A DNA stretch of 64,000 nt from Polynucleobacter aenigmaticus (GCF_002206635.1 NZ_NGUO01000011.1:1-64000), one strand, 5' to 3'; counted from the first letter of the stretch, positions 51,652-61,759 are shown. Notes: a model not told the origin generated them from the sequence alone. A program made the numbers and translations.

Positions 51652-52059
51652 TTATTTGCGTTGGCAAACAACGTTAAAGACTCCAGCTGCCCAAGATTCG
51701 CTTACAACTGGCTCGAATTCACTTTTTGGGGTTTTGTTGTCAGATACCACTTTGCCAGAACCCTTATTGCCAGAGAACTCTTTGTATTCAATCGGGCGGT
51801 AGCTGATGGCGGGGCAGTTGTATTCATTAATGCCGATGATCGAGTTAACTGGCTCCTTTGTTTTTGGATTCACGCCAGGCTTTTTAAAATCTAACATCGA
51901 TAGGATTTGCGCTTTTTCACCAGAATCACTAATAGTGTCCAGATCCACATAAACCACCATGACCTCATTTGCCCCCAGCTCTTTCCAGGCGGCAAAGCTA
52001 TTAGAGAGTGGCAACAGGGAGAGGGCGGTAAAGATAGTGAGTGCGTGTATTTTTTTCAT
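51652..52059 (-). CDS. Small exported protein, possibly of the surface-adhesin E type
   Basis: 135 residues from the ATG at 52059 (MKKIHALTIFTALSLLPLS); an upstream ATG adds four residues. A signal peptide ends near SFAAW. The mature protein has the form WKELGANEVMVVYVDLDTISD, then a Lys-rich strand (AQILSMLDFKKPG), NEYNCPAISYRPIEYKEF and a C-terminal VFNVVCQRK, so two Cys may form a disulfide. The opening pattern (W...VYVD..TI) is like the small surface-adhesin E family, with moderate certainty. It has its own terminator. Confidence 0.65.
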   Translation of the reverse strand: MKKIHALTIFTALSLLPLSNSFAAWKELGANEVMVVYVDLDTISDSGEKAQILSMLDFKKPGVNPKTKEPVNSIIGINEYNCPAISYRPIEYKEFSGNKGSGKVVSDNKTPKSEFEPVVSESWAAGVFNVVCQRK

Positions 52060-52139
52060 AATAGGGAGCATGTAATTATTGTCATTAAAGTGGATTTTGC
52101 CCTACTGGGGCTTGCATGAGTCATTTTAAACTCCTCGGC

Positions 52140-54605
52140 TTATTTTTCCTTAATATTTAGATCCAGCTGCCGGTTTACTTTCCCAGGCTTCATTTGCAGG
52201 GGGAGATATTCATTTTGAGCCCAAAGTGCACTCATATTCCGGTAGAGCTTGCTCTGAACCCAGCCTGATTGCCCAGTTTGATAAATAAAGAGGGATTGCT
52301 CTAAATCCGAAAGATCGTAGAGCGCGCGTAGGCTAGCTGCTTGCTTCGTCTCAAAGGGATTATCGGCTCTGAGGAGTTCAAGTCTTCCCACATTAATCGT
52401 GAAGCTATCCCCCGGAAATGGCTGCGTCAAATTAAAGAGACTTCCCAGTAAGGGGGCTTTGCTAAGAGGGCGATGTTCTGAGACCGCAATATGCGCACTA
52501 CCCCAGGTCCAATTTTTAGGGTTGCCACCCCACTGCGCACTCAGTTGCTCTAGCGCTTTATCCAATGCGGCATTGGAAGCATCGGCACAGCTCTCGATCT
52601 GTTCGGTTTGATGGTTATTGCACCATGGGCTACTGGGGTTTTGTACCTGCAGTGTTAAGGCTTGTCTGAACTCGCGTGGACCATAATTTTCTGTGAACAG
52701 GTAGCTCAAACGAGAAAAGAGTGTGCGTGTGAGTTGATCAGCCCAAGCATTAAAAATGAGTGCGCCAGTACTGTCTACTTTCATATCGCCATCAAAGTTT
52801 CTGATGACTTCGGAGGTTTGCTGAGCTAAGGGATGTTTTGATTGAGCAGATTTAAATAAGTCCAATAATGGGGTAGCACCCAAAGAGACGGTGTCAGCCT
52901 GCATCGATTTCATAGAAGCAAGATCATGGCTCGATTTGCCTTTAATTAACTCCACGATTCTGTTGTAACGAGTTGGTAGCTCCCAGTCGCCCGTTAATGG
53001 ATTGGGATCGTTACTGGCTACTAATTTTTGATTGGCTGTAGCAATCCAGTTGGAGTCTGGGTTATTGCTACTGGGCAATTGCTCGAAAGGCACATAGCCA
53101 GTCCAGTCATATTGCTTCTCCCAGCCTAGTGCTGGCGCTACTCCATAAAGACCTTGATGTAAGGTGCGCTTAGGTGCAATGCCCGCCGTCTGAAAGGAAA
53201 TATTCCCTTCCACGTCGGCCATCACTACGTTTTGCATTGGCGCATAGTTCTTGCGAAGCGCCTGCTTGAAGCTGTCTAAATCTTTGGCGTGATTCATATC
53301 TAGCAGACCTGCGACAGATTGATTTTCAACATCTAAGGCAGTCCAGCGCAGTGCTAAGACAAAGCGATCCGTATCAATTGCTCTTTTAGCGCGTGCATAT
53401 GACTCCGAAATCACTGGGCCATGTCGTGTTTCTTTGACTAAAAAACGTAGCGGTGGCTCACCTTTGATGTCGATGATTTCTTGGCGAACTTTAAAGGGGA
53501 GCGGGCCCTCCGGACCGCGATAGACATCTGGTTTTTTAGGGTCTAGTTGTTCAATATATAAATCCTGTACATCTGGTCCGGTATTCGTGAAGCTCCAGGC
53601 AAACTTGTCGGTCCTACCTAAAACTACTGCTGGAATACCGGGAAGGGTGGCGCCAATGACATTGAGGCCTGGCGCCTCTAAGTGGGCCATATACCAAATA
53701 GCAGGGGCAGATAGACCCAGGTGAGGATCGTTTGCAAGCAAGGGCTTACCAGATGCCGTCAGCTTGCCATTGAGCGCCCAATTATTGGAGCCGATACCGT
53801 CTTTTCCGCCCAGCAATTCGTCGACAGCTAATTCAGTTGCGGGAAGCTTCTTGGATTTTTGATCCCTCGCCAGTGGGTTTGGATTGAAGACATTGATGTC
53901 GCGATACAGTTTGGCAAAGTCGATATTGCTCACGGGCTCACCTGGCGTATAAGCCGGCATTACTTCCCACACTTGCTTAGTCGTTAAAAATTGCGACAAC
54001 TCAAGGCGCTGTAATTCTTTCTGCCAATTTCCCCCAAGATCCAAGGCCATCATCAGCATCCATGCAACGCTGTCAGTCGGCGACCAATGCCCTGGTTTGG
54101 ATCCTGTTAAAAAATATTCAACAGGAAGCGCCCAGCCCAAGTGCGCATTCCCAGCATTGACGCCATCTGCATAGGATTGAAGTAATCGTTTGGTAGCAAT
54201 AGGGTAGCGGTCGAATTGTTTTTCAGCGGCATGCTTAATGCCTAGCGTACGAATAAAGCGATCGATCGAGACCGTTTCTTTTCCTAGGATTTCAGAGAGT
54301 CTGCCACTCGCTAGTCGACGATTTACTTCCATTTGCCAGGAGCGTTCACTAGCATGCAAGTAGCCCAAAGCAAACAGCGCATCACTGGAACTCTTTGCCT
54401 GAATATGGGGTATATCGCTCTCGTCAAAAGTAATGGCAACGGAGTCGCCCAAACTTTTGATTACCCGCTTCCCAGAAGGATAGGTATGAGCTGAGATGAG
54501 GTAGATTATTCCGGCGGCGATGCCCAAGACAAGGGCTGCAGAACCAAGCCAAAAGATGCCCTTAAAGAGGGTTTTAAGACCTGAGCCTGGAGTGGAAATT
54601 TTCAT
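52140..54605 (-). CDS. Penicillin acylase family protein (Ntn hydrolase)
   Basis: 821 residues. An N-terminal membrane or signal segment (IFWLGSAALVLGIAAGIIYL) precedes the alpha-chain region (FDESDIPHIQAKSSSDALFA, LGYLHASERSWQMEVNRRLA). A spacer leads to the autocatalytic cleavage site before the Ser nucleophile in GIGSNNWALNG. The beta chain has LLANDPHLGLSAPAIWYMAH and GRTDKFAWSFTNTGPDVQDL. Members cleave amide bonds of penicillins or acyl-homoserine lactones; the native substrate cannot be told. Single gene, full length. Confidence 0.92.
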   Translation of the reverse strand: MKISTPGSGLKTLFKGIFWLGSAALVLGIAAGIIYLISAHTYPSGKRVIKSLGDSVAITFDESDIPHIQAKSSSDALFALGYLHASERSWQMEVNRRLASGRLSEILGKETVSIDRFIRTLGIKHAAEKQFDRYPIATKRLLQSYADGVNAGNAHLGWALPVEYFLTGSKPGHWSPTDSVAWMLMMALDLGGNWQKELQRLELSQFLTTKQVWEVMPAYTPGEPVSNIDFAKLYRDINVFNPNPLARDQKSKKLPATELAVDELLGGKDGIGSNNWALNGKLTASGKPLLANDPHLGLSAPAIWYMAHLEAPGLNVIGATLPGIPAVVLGRTDKFAWSFTNTGPDVQDLYIEQLDPKKPDVYRGPEGPLPFKVRQEIIDIKGEPPLRFLVKETRHGPVISESYARAKRAIDTDRFVLALRWTALDVENQSVAGLLDMNHAKDLDSFKQALRKNYAPMQNVVMADVEGNISFQTAGIAPKRTLHQGLYGVAPALGWEKQYDWTGYVPFEQLPSSNNPDSNWIATANQKLVASNDPNPLTGDWELPTRYNRIVELIKGKSSHDLASMKSMQADTVSLGATPLLDLFKSAQSKHPLAQQTSEVIRNFDGDMKVDSTGALIFNAWADQLTRTLFSRLSYLFTENYGPREFRQALTLQVQNPSSPWCNNHQTEQIESCADASNAALDKALEQLSAQWGGNPKNWTWGSAHIAVSEHRPLSKAPLLGSLFNLTQPFPGDSFTINVGRLELLRADNPFETKQAASLRALYDLSDLEQSLFIYQTGQSGWVQSKLYRNMSALWAQNEYLPLQMKPGKVNRQLDLNIKEK

Positions 54606-54738
54606 GGGAATAGTTTAGTGGGTTTACCCCAATTTCAGCCGAACCCAGATGAAAACAGGCTTCCCGTCACCAATAGGGCTTGCATGCTAAAATTTTGCTT
54701 GTCTTGATTTATTTAGTACGACTTTATTGCTCGTGCGA

Positions 54739-54826
54739 GCCCGAATGGTGAAATCGGTAGACACAAGGGATTTAAAATCCCTCGCCCTAAACAGGCGTGC
54801 CAGTTCGATTCTGGCTTCGGGCACCA
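54739..54826 (+). tRNA. tRNA-Leu (anticodon UAA)
   Basis: Acceptor arms GCCCGAA (54739-54745) and TTCGGGC (54816-54822) pair fully. The D arm contains GGTAGAC, the anticodon stem-loop is AGGGA-TTTAAAA-TCCCT with anticodon TAA, a long variable arm (GCCCTAAACAGGC) follows, and the T arm is GCCAGTTCGATTCTGGC. Discriminator A and an encoded CCA (54824-54826) end the gene. The long variable arm marks a class II tRNA. Confidence 0.96.
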
Positions 54827-54847
54827 ATCGATTGATTCTAGACATCC

Positions 54848-55294
54848 TTGAAATATCTCCATATTCTTTTTCTATTTCTTTGTGCTGCCCCTGCTCTAGC
54901 GGCAGAGCCTCTTATTTTTCATTGTGAGCGCACGGAGAAGAACTACACCGAAGTCTACGAATTAAAAATGAACTCTGCTTCCAAAACGCAAAAGGCTAAA
55001 GTCTTTATTGATGGCCGGGATTTGGATCGGTCGGATGAGTTGGGTCGCCAATCCATTAAAAATGTACTGATTACTGAGGCGACCGTTTTGATTTCCATGG
55101 AGGCATACTTTGCTCCAGAGCGTTTCGATGGGGTTCAGTATGGAGTGGGGTCGGTAGTCACCGTGACTACGATTAATCGTTCAAGCGGCCAGCTCAGAAA
55201 ATCCGAAACTATTCAAGGCGGAATTCTCTCTGCTACAGTGGGCGAAGGAACAAAGAGTTACCAAGAGCAATGCACCGCCCTTGCAAAGCCTTAA
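54848..55294 (+). CDS. Small exported protein of unknown function
   Basis: 148 residues starting at TTG 54848, which gives a clean signal peptide (KYLHILFLFLCAAPALAAEP). The mature protein is beta-rich: IFHCERTEKNYTEVYELKMN, KAKVFIDGRDLDRSDELGR and TVTTINRSSGQLRKSETIQG. It ends with a single Cys (YQEQCTALAKP) that may pair with the first. I do not recognise a family; similar lone periplasmic proteins are common near housekeeping genes in this group. It starts 22 bases after the tRNA and runs convergent with exbD, with the stops overlapping. Confidence 0.6.
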   Translation: MKYLHILFLFLCAAPALAAEPLIFHCERTEKNYTEVYELKMNSASKTQKAKVFIDGRDLDRSDELGRQSIKNVLITEATVLISMEAYFAPERFDGVQYGVGSVVTVTTINRSSGQLRKSETIQGGILSATVGEGTKSYQEQCTALAKP

Positions 55295-55704
55295 TTAGGT
55301 TCCGTTACAAATCCCAACTTAGTTAAGCCGGCACGACGTGATGCAGCCAATACTTGAGCAACGTATTCATATTTAACGGACTTATCCGCACGCAAATTAA
55401 TTTCTGGTTGCGGTTCTTTCTGAGCTGCTTTTTCTGCATAGCCATCAAACGTCTTTAAATCAATCGGCGTGCTATTCCAAAAAATTTGACCTTTAGCATC
55501 AATCGACAGCTGAACGGATTCAGGTTTAACTTCATTGCGTACGCTATTGGCTTTGGGGAGCTCAACCTTGACGGCCTGCTGTATCACTGGCAGGGTAATG
55601 ATAAAAATAATCAAGAGCACCAACATAACGTCCACCATCGGAGTCATGTTGATTTCCGCCATGATGGCGTCCTCGTTCTGATCGTTTTGTAGATGGAAGG
55701 ACAT
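55291..55704 (-). CDS. exbD: ExbD, TonB energising complex subunit
   Basis: 137 residues with one N-terminal membrane helix (MVDVMLVLLIIFIITLPVIQ). Its Asp (EINMTPMVDVMLVLL) is the conserved proton-path residue of ExbD/TolR. The periplasmic part is short (VKVELPKANSVRNEVKPES, PEINLRADKSVKYEYVAQVL). Together with ExbB it uses the proton gradient to power TonB. The gene follows exbB by two bases. Confidence 0.93.
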   Translation of the reverse strand: MSFHLQNDQNEDAIMAEINMTPMVDVMLVLLIIFIITLPVIQQAVKVELPKANSVRNEVKPESVQLSIDAKGQIFWNSTPIDLKTFDGYAEKAAQKEPQPEINLRADKSVKYEYVAQVLAASRRAGLTKLGFVTEPN

Positions 55705-55706
55705 AT

Positions 55707-56399
55707 TTATTCTCCGGACTTCACGCGAGCGCCAGTCACAAAGTAAGCGAGAAGATCATTGCCAAAGCGATTGAGATCGGCAACTAGTAATTTATTGGCG
55801 CGATTAATGGCGTTAAAGCCCAGCACTGCTGGAATTGCGACAGCTAAACCTAGGGCGGTCATGATGAGTGCCTCACCAATCGGACCGGCAACTTGATCAA
55901 TTTGCGCGCTGCCGGAGCTACTGATCGCAATCAAGGCATGATAAATACCCCAAACCGTTCCGAACAATCCAATAAATGGAGCAGTTGCGCCTGTAGAGCC
56001 AAGGAAGGTGAGCCCTTTTTGAAGTTGCGCTGCAACACCATCAATATTGTTCTTCAAGCTTCTGGCCATCCACTCGGAGTAGTTGAGTGTTTGCAAGAGT
56101 TCGCGATGATTGGTAGATTGACTCTGATGGTGAGTAGATGCAACACTCGCCGCTGTAGCAATCTGATAGTAAGGATTGTTCGCATGGTTAGTGAACACGT
56201 TCAGACCTTGGTCATAGGATGTAGCGCGCCAAAATTGATCTATCTGTGGGATCAGTTTGCGTAGATTACGCAAATCCCAAAAGCGAGCAAGTAGGATGAC
56301 CCAAGTCACGATGGAGCAGGTGAGTAGGGCGAGTGCTACAAAGCGAGTGATGGCATCGCCTTCAAGCCACAAATTTGCTAAGCCAAATGGTGTATTCAT
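55707..56399 (-). CDS. exbB: ExbB, TonB energising complex subunit (MotA/TolQ/ExbB family)
   Basis: A 230-residue membrane protein with three helices. The first is FVALALLTCSIVTWVILLAR. The others lie in the family core (LTFLGSTGATAPFIGLFGTV, then WGIYHALIAIS and EALIMTALGLAVAIPAVLGF). Conserved Thr and Gly residues in these helices line the proton channel with ExbD. The gene lies between tonB and exbD, an arrangement common in betaproteobacteria. Confidence 0.94.
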   Translation of the reverse strand: MNTPFGLANLWLEGDAITRFVALALLTCSIVTWVILLARFWDLRNLRKLIPQIDQFWRATSYDQGLNVFTNHANNPYYQIATAASVASTHHQSQSTNHRELLQTLNYSEWMARSLKNNIDGVAAQLQKGLTFLGSTGATAPFIGLFGTVWGIYHALIAISSSGSAQIDQVAGPIGEALIMTALGLAVAIPAVLGFNAINRANKLLVADLNRFGNDLLAYFVTGARVKSGE

Positions 56400-56404
56400 A
56401 ATGA

Positions 56405-57097
56405 TTAATTCTTTAAATTAAATTTAATTAAAAGGTTGGTGGATATTCTAGCGGGAGCGCCATTGACTAAAAACGGTTTAAAGCGATAACGACGACCAAT
56501 CTCACTGGCTGCTCGATCTAGTCGTGGAAATGAGCTAGAGCGCAACAAGGCTACATCTTCAACGCTTCCTGATTCATCAATAATCAATCTGACGACCACT
56601 TCACCTTGCTCTCCAGAGCGCTTGGAGAACGAGGGGTAGTAGGCATCCGCATCGGGTTGATATACGACGACCAGTTTACCAATATCGGTTTGAATTGGTG
56701 TGCCGCTAGACCCTGATGTGGTTGCGGGTGCAACTGTGGCATTGGGCGCCTGGGATTCGCTTTTAGATTGGGGCGCTGGCGGCGTTGGAGCCTGCTGTTG
56801 GGTTTGAGGTGGGGTTGGTGCTTGAGTAGACTTCTCATCTACGGTTTTCTTCTGCTGCTCTTGCTTTGGTTTTGGTGGTGGCGCGGCTGGCGCTGCTTGA
56901 GGCTGCTTGGCGGCTTCGGGACTCACTAAATTGGCCATCACCCGCGTATCGTCGAGATTATTCTCGTTATCTGGCTTCATGCCACTCTGAAAGCCAATTA
57001 AAAAAAGAAGGTGCAAGGCAATGACGATGCCGATGATGATGCGTTCGGTTTTATCGAAAGGCAGGCGAGCACTCATTTGAGTTAAGAAATTACTCAT
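56405..57097 (-). CDS. tonB: TonB, energy transducer to outer-membrane receptors
   Basis: 230 residues. A cytoplasmic N-terminus and one helix (IIIGIVIALHLLFLIGFQSG) are followed by a Pro/Gln/Lys-rich spacer (about 60-125, APAAPPPKPKQEQQKK and similar). The C-terminal TonB domain reads YYPSFSKRSGEQGEVVVRLI, DESGSVEDVALLRSSSFPRL and RRYRFKPFLVNGAPARI. The final domain contacts the TonB box of siderophore and cobalamin receptors. The start overlaps murI by four bases, linking the operon to a cell-wall gene. Confidence 0.92.
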   Translation of the reverse strand: MSNFLTQMSARLPFDKTERIIIGIVIALHLLFLIGFQSGMKPDNENNLDDTRVMANLVSPEAAKQPQAAPAAPPPKPKQEQQKKTVDEKSTQAPTPPQTQQQAPTPPAPQSKSESQAPNATVAPATTSGSSGTPIQTDIGKLVVVYQPDADAYYPSFSKRSGEQGEVVVRLIIDESGSVEDVALLRSSSFPRLDRAASEIGRRYRFKPFLVNGAPARISTNLLIKFNLKN

Positions 57098-57903
57098 CTA
57101 AAGGCGCTCACTAACTGAGATTCAATGTGGTGGGAACTCAGATCGGATTGAATTAATTCTTGCGCCATTTGATGCAAGGTGTCTGCATCTTTGCTGCTAA
57201 TCAATCGAATGGAGCCGCACTTGCTGTCATCGAGGTGCTTGCCTTGCGTTTCCAATTTTCGCTTCAGTTGTCGTACTACCGCTTCGCTGGTATCTATGAG
57301 GTTAATGGAGTCACCCAGAAGCTTGCGAATCGCTTTTCTCAAAAAAGGGTAATGTGTACATCCAAGAACCAGGGTATCGGCCCCCGCATCCTGAATAGGC
57401 TCAAGATGTTGGGCAAGCAACTCTAGCGTTTCTTCGCTGTTGGCTTGGCCTGCCTCAATCAAGGAAACCAAACCAGCGCCTGCTTGTTTAATAAATTGAC
57501 AGTCATTCGGTAGTGTTGCGAGTAAGGCATTGAACTTATCGCTTTTGAGCGTGGCCTCAGTGGCAAGGACACCCACGATACCATTGGTCGATTGCATGGC
57601 TGCAGGTTTAATGCCGGGCTCTACGCCAATAATCGGAATGTGATGAAGTTCAGTGCGAATATGCGCTATCGCTTGGGCGGTAGCGGTATTGCAGGCCACC
57701 ATGATTGCATCGCAACCTTGAGCTGCTAGATACTGGCAGAGCTCCATGCTGCGGGAGGCAATCCACTCACTCGATTTTTCTCCATATGGCGCATTAATGG
57801 AGTCAGCCAAATAAATATAGTCATGCTCGGGAAGCTGGCGCAGAGCCTCATCCAAAATGGATAAGCCTCCAACGCCAGAATCAAATACTCCGATGAGTGC
57901 CAA
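57094..57903 (-). CDS. murI: MurI, glutamate racemase
   Basis: A 269-residue cytosolic enzyme making D-glutamate for peptidoglycan. Motifs: GVFDSGVGGLSILDEALRQL, the first catalytic Cys in MVACNTATAQAI (about residue 70), and the second in TLVLGCTHYPFLRKAIRKLL (about 182). Both cysteines and the neighbouring Asp and Glu are present. Length is standard. It heads a minus-strand unit murI-tonB-exbB-exbD. Confidence 0.96.
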   Translation of the reverse strand: MALIGVFDSGVGGLSILDEALRQLPEHDYIYLADSINAPYGEKSSEWIASRSMELCQYLAAQGCDAIMVACNTATAQAIAHIRTELHHIPIIGVEPGIKPAAMQSTNGIVGVLATEATLKSDKFNALLATLPNDCQFIKQAGAGLVSLIEAGQANSEETLELLAQHLEPIQDAGADTLVLGCTHYPFLRKAIRKLLGDSINLIDTSEAVVRQLKRKLETQGKHLDDSKCGSIRLISSKDADTLHQMAQELIQSDLSSHHIESQLVSAFR

Positions 57904-57944
57904 GTAAGAGTCGCTTAACTAGATATCGCTATTGAGATTTTGCT

Positions 57945-59468
57945 TTAAACAATCGTGACGGGAATGCCGCCAATCTTGGCTTGCCATTCTTTTGGGCCAG
58001 TCTCATGCATTGAGATGCCAGCAGAGCTCACGGCTACGGTAACCGGCATATCCTTGACATCGAATTCATAAATAGCTTCCATGCCTAAGTCAGCAAAGCC
58101 AACCACTTTGGCTGTCTGAATTGCTTTGGATACTAAGTAAGCGGCACCACCAACAGCCATCAAATAAGCAGATTTATGTTTTTTGATTGCCTCAATTGCA
58201 GTAGGCCCACGTTCCGCTTTACCAATCATCGAGATTAGGCCTGTCTGTGACAGCATCATTTCTGTGAACTTATCCATCCGAGTCGATGTTGTTGGGCCTG
58301 CTGGACCAACTGCCTCGTTACCCACTGGGTCCACTGGGCCCACGTAATAGATCACGCGATTCTTAAAACTGACAGGCAGCTCTTCGCCTTTGGCGAGCAT
58401 GTCTTGGATGCGTTTATGTGCGGCATCGCGACCGGTCAAGATCTTGCCATTGAGAAGGAGTGTTTCGCCTTCTTTCCAGCCAGCAACTTCTTCGGCTGTC
58501 AGGGTATCTAAGTTCACGCGCTTGGATTTTTTGGTATCTGGAGTCCAGGTGACATCTGGCCAATCAGATAATGAAGGTGCCTCGAGTTTTGCTGGACCAT
58601 CACCATGGAGATGGAAATGCACATGGCGAGTGGCCGCACAGTTTGGAATCATTGCCACTGGCAAGGATGCTGCATGAGTTGGATAGTCCATGATCTTGAT
58701 ATCGAGAACGGTGGTTAAACCACCTAGACCTTGGGCGCCGATACCCAGCTTATTGACCTTGTCGAAAATCTCTAGACGCAGTTCTTCAATGCGGTTTTGT
58801 GGGCCACGAGCAATTAACTCTTGAATATCTACAGGGCCCATTAAAGACTCTTTGGCCATCAGCATGGCTTTTTCTGGGGTTCCACCAATACCGATACCCA
58901 AAATGCCAGGAGGGCACCAGCCCGCACCCATGGTGGGTACAGTTTTGAGGACCCAGTCTACGATGGAGTCGGATGGGTTAAGCATGGCCATCTTGGCTTT
59001 GTTCTCAGAGCCACCGCCTTTGGCGGCACAAATGACTTCAACATCGTCACCTGGAACAATTTCGTAATGAATAACGGCAGGGGTGTTATCACCCGTATTT
59101 TTGCGTTTACCTGCTGGATCGGTCAAAACCGAAGCGCGTAGCGGGTTATCTGGGTTCATGTAAGCCCGGCGAACACCTTCATTCACCATCTCGGTGACGC
59201 TCATGGTGGCATCGCCCCACTGGACATTCATACCGATTTTCAGAAAAACGACCGCAATGCCCGTGTCCTGACAAAGAGGGCGATGACCTTCTGCGCACAT
59301 GCGGCTGTTCGTCAAAATCTGAGCGATCGCATCCTTTGCAGCGGCACCCTGTTCTAGCTCATAAGCCTTACCCATAGCGGAGATGAAATCCTTAGGGTGG
59401 TAATAAGAGATGAACTGAAATGCGTCAGCAACGCTTTGAATAAGATCGTTTTGTTTGATATTTGTCAT
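57945..59468 (-). CDS. fumA: Class I fumarate hydratase
   Basis: A 507-residue iron-sulfur dehydratase interconverting fumarate and malate in the TCA cycle. N-terminal alpha-domain features: TNSRMCAEGHRPLCQDTGIAV (Cys ligand region), CAAKGGGSENKAKMAMLNPS and PTMGAGWCPPGILGIGIGGT. The beta-domain has YYVGPVDPVGNEAVGPAGPT, TSTRMDKFTEMML and a GGAAYLVSKAIQTAKVVGFAD region. Three separate cysteines suit an oxygen-sensitive [4Fe-4S] cluster. It is divergent from acs, with 167 bases between them for both promoters. Confidence 0.94.
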   Translation of the reverse strand: MTNIKQNDLIQSVADAFQFISYYHPKDFISAMGKAYELEQGAAAKDAIAQILTNSRMCAEGHRPLCQDTGIAVVFLKIGMNVQWGDATMSVTEMVNEGVRRAYMNPDNPLRASVLTDPAGKRKNTGDNTPAVIHYEIVPGDDVEVICAAKGGGSENKAKMAMLNPSDSIVDWVLKTVPTMGAGWCPPGILGIGIGGTPEKAMLMAKESLMGPVDIQELIARGPQNRIEELRLEIFDKVNKLGIGAQGLGGLTTVLDIKIMDYPTHAASLPVAMIPNCAATRHVHFHLHGDGPAKLEAPSLSDWPDVTWTPDTKKSKRVNLDTLTAEEVAGWKEGETLLLNGKILTGRDAAHKRIQDMLAKGEELPVSFKNRVIYYVGPVDPVGNEAVGPAGPTTSTRMDKFTEMMLSQTGLISMIGKAERGPTAIEAIKKHKSAYLMAVGGAAYLVSKAIQTAKVVGFADLGMEAIYEFDVKDMPVTVAVSSAGISMHETGPKEWQAKIGGIPVTIV

Positions 59469-59635
59469 AGTTTTGAACTTAATTAAGTAAGGTTTTTTCT
59501 ATTTTAAGGGTTTGCCATAGAGCAAATCTAGCGTGTTTTCACTTATCTTATTAGCTCTTGGAGATGCGTTTCCCTGATTCTGCGTTATTTTCGCAGAAAA
59601 AGACGACTGATTATTGAATAGAAGGGCTGTGAAGC

Positions 59636-61609
59636 ATGGAACCATTAATGCAAGAAAACCGCGTATTTAACCCGCCCGCAGATTTTGTTAAGGGGGCTGC
59701 TATTCCAGGAATGGAAGCTTATTACAAGCTCTGTGCTGAAGCTGAGAATGATTACGACGGTTTTTGGGGGCGTCTTGCAAAAGAAAACATGTTTTGGAAA
59801 AAGCCTTTTACTAAAGTGCTCGATGAATCTAAAGCGCCTTTTTATAAATGGTTTGAAGATGGCACAACGAATGCCTCCTATAACTGTTTAGATCGTCAGA
59901 TCGAAAATGGTCTTGGTGACAAGACTGCGATTATTTTTGAAGCAGACGATGGCACTGTTACTAAAGTAACTTATCAAGAACTGCTTGAGCGCGTTTGCAA
60001 AATGTCAAATGCACTGCGAAAAATGGGCATCAAGTCTGGTGACCGCGTCATTATTTATATGGCAATGACCATTGAAGGCATTGTTGCTATGCAAGCCTGT
60101 GCCCGTATCGGCGCAATCCACTCTGTAGTGTTTGGTGGCTTTTCAGCTCAAGCCTTGCGAGATCGAATTATTGACGTAGGTGCCATTGCAGTGATTACTG
60201 CTGATGGACAGTTCCGCGGTGGCAAATCATTGCCATTAAAAGCGATTTGCGATGAAGCTCTTTTAACTGGCGAATGCGGCAATGTAAAGCATGTCATCGT
60301 GAGCAAGCGTACTGGTATTGATGTCACCATGACCGCAGGTCGTGATGTGTGGATGCAAGAAATTGCTGCCAATGAAGCTACTGCTTGCGAACCAGAGTGG
60401 GTCAGCGCTGAGCACCCACTGTTTATTCTTTATACATCTGGCTCAACAGGTAAGCCAAAAGGCGTACAACACTCTACTGGTGGTTACCTCTTGTGGGCAA
60501 TCCTCACAATGAAGTGGACCTTTGACATTAAGCCAAGCGATGTGTTCTGGTGTACTGCCGACATCGGCTGGGTAACAGGTCACTCCTACATTACATATGG
60601 CCCGCTCGCCGTTGGCGCCACAGAGATCGTGTTTGAAGGTGTTCCAACTTATCCTAATGCTGGACGTTTCTGGGACATGATCCAAAAACACAAAGCAACG
60701 ATTTTCTACACTGCACCAACTGCTATTCGTTCTTTGATCAAAGCATCAAGCAATGATGAGGCGATTCATCCAAAGAGCTATGACCTATCTTCATTGCGTC
60801 TCTTGGGTTCAGTAGGCGAACCAATTAATCCTGAAGCATGGATGTGGTACTACGAGAATGTCGGTGGCTCACGTTGCCCAGTTGCAGATACCTTCTGGCA
60901 AACAGAAACTGGTGGCCATATGATTTCACCATTGCCGGGTGCAACACCAATGATTCCAGGTTCTTGCACATTGCCATTGCCAGGCATCATGGCGGCGATT
61001 GTGGATGAAGCGGGTGCAGATGTGCCAAATGGTCAAGGCGGTATCTTGGTTGTGAAGCGTCCATGGCCTTCCATGATTCGTACGATCTGGAATGATCCTG
61101 ATCGTTTCGTGAAGTCGTATTTCCCAGAAGAGTTGGGTGGTACTTTGTATCTGGCTGGTGACGGCGCAATCCGCAACAAAGATACTGGTTACTTCACCAT
61201 TACCGGTCGTATCGATGACGTGTTGAACGTTTCCGGTCACCGTATGGGAACGATGGAAATCGAATCTTGCTTAGTTGCTAACCCATTGGTTGCTGAGGCT
61301 GCAGTAGTTGGTCGTCCTGACGATATGACTGGTGAAGCTATTTGCGTATTCGTGGTTCTGAAGGGTGGTCGCCCAACAGGTGATGAAGCCAAGAAGATTG
61401 CGACTGAGTTGCGTAACTGGGTCGGTAAGGAGATCGGTCCGATTGCTAAACCGAAGGATGTGCGTTTCGGTGATAACTTACCTAAAACCCGTTCCGGCAA
61501 GATCATGCGCCGCTTGCTGCGCGTAATTGCAAAAGGTGAAGAAGTTACTCAAGATACTTCAACCCTTGAGAATCCAGCGATTTTGGATCAGCTCAAAGAG
61601 TCTGTTTAA
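59636..61609 (+). CDS. acs: Acs, acetyl-CoA synthetase
   Basis: A 657-residue AMP-forming enzyme that activates acetate to acetyl-CoA. Conserved parts: [15 protein letters not shown], the P-loop-like [20 protein letters not shown] (about residue 265), [34 protein letters not shown] (about 415) and [20 protein letters not shown]. The C-terminal [13 protein letters not shown] carries the Lys that is normally acetylated to switch the enzyme off. A second ATG lies four codons in. Standard length. It also supplies acetyl groups to metabolism that feeds polysaccharide acetylation. Confidence 0.97.
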   Translation: MEPLMQENRVFNPPADFVKGAAIPGMEAYYKLCAEAENDYDGFWGRLAKENMFWKKPFTKVLDESKAPFYKWFEDGTTNASYNCLDRQIENGLGDKTAIIFEADDGTVTKVTYQELLERVCKMSNALRKMGIKSGDRVIIYMAMTIEGIVAMQACARIGAIHSVVFGGFSAQALRDRIIDVGAIAVITADGQFRGGKSLPLKAICDEALLTGECGNVKHVIVSKRTGIDVTMTAGRDVWMQEIAANEATACEPEWVSAEHPLFILYTSGSTGKPKGVQHSTGGYLLWAILTMKWTFDIKPSDVFWCTADIGWVTGHSYITYGPLAVGATEIVFEGVPTYPNAGRFWDMIQKHKATIFYTAPTAIRSLIKASSNDEAIHPKSYDLSSLRLLGSVGEPINPEAWMWYYENVGGSRCPVADTFWQTETGGHMISPLPGATPMIPGSCTLPLPGIMAAIVDEAGADVPNGQGGILVVKRPWPSMIRTIWNDPDRFVKSYFPEELGGTLYLAGDGAIRNKDTGYFTITGRIDDVLNVSGHRMGTMEIESCLVANPLVAEAAVVGRPDDMTGEAICVFVVLKGGRPTGDEAKKIATELRNWVGKEIGPIAKPKDVRFGDNLPKTRSGKIMRRLLRVIAKGEEVTQDTSTLENPAILDQLKESV

Positions 61610-61650
61610 GCTCTCTATAAGGATTTGAGGCAAAGCCCTTTCGGCAAACG

Positions 61651-61656
61651 TATAAT
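61651..61656 (+). promoter_or_regulatory. -10 element of the tRNA-Ser promoter
   Basis: A perfect TATAAT lies 13 bases before the mature 5' end of tRNA-Ser, in the sequence CGTATAATCAACGG. The best -35-like sequence (TTGAGG at 61625) is 20 bases away, longer than ideal, so the -35 is uncertain. Confidence 0.6.
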
Positions 61657-61668
61657 CAACGGTTGTAC

Positions 61669-61759
61669 GGAAGGGTGGATGAGCGGTTTAAGTCACACGC
61701 CTGGAAAGCGTGCGTAGGTTTATAGCCTACCGCGGGTTCGAATCCCGCCTCTTCCGCCA
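61669..61759 (+). tRNA. tRNA-Ser (anticodon GGA)
   Basis: Acceptor arms GGAAGGG (61669-61675) and CTCTTCC (61749-61755) pair with one G-T. The anticodon stem-loop CACGC-CTGGAAA-GCGTG gives anticodon GGA. A long variable arm (GTAGGTTTATAGCCTAC) and a T arm (GCGGGTTCGAATCCCGC) follow. Discriminator G and an encoded CCA (61757-61759) end it. Class II form as expected for serine. Confidence 0.97.

Noticed and set aside
51234..51671. A longer start for the small lipoprotein at 51671
   Set aside because: This would translate through the terminator and into the end of the preceding gene; the lipobox requires only the shorter form.
54727..54927. A 66-codon frame over the tRNA-Leu gene
   Set aside because: It overlaps the whole tRNA; the tRNA structure is unambiguous.
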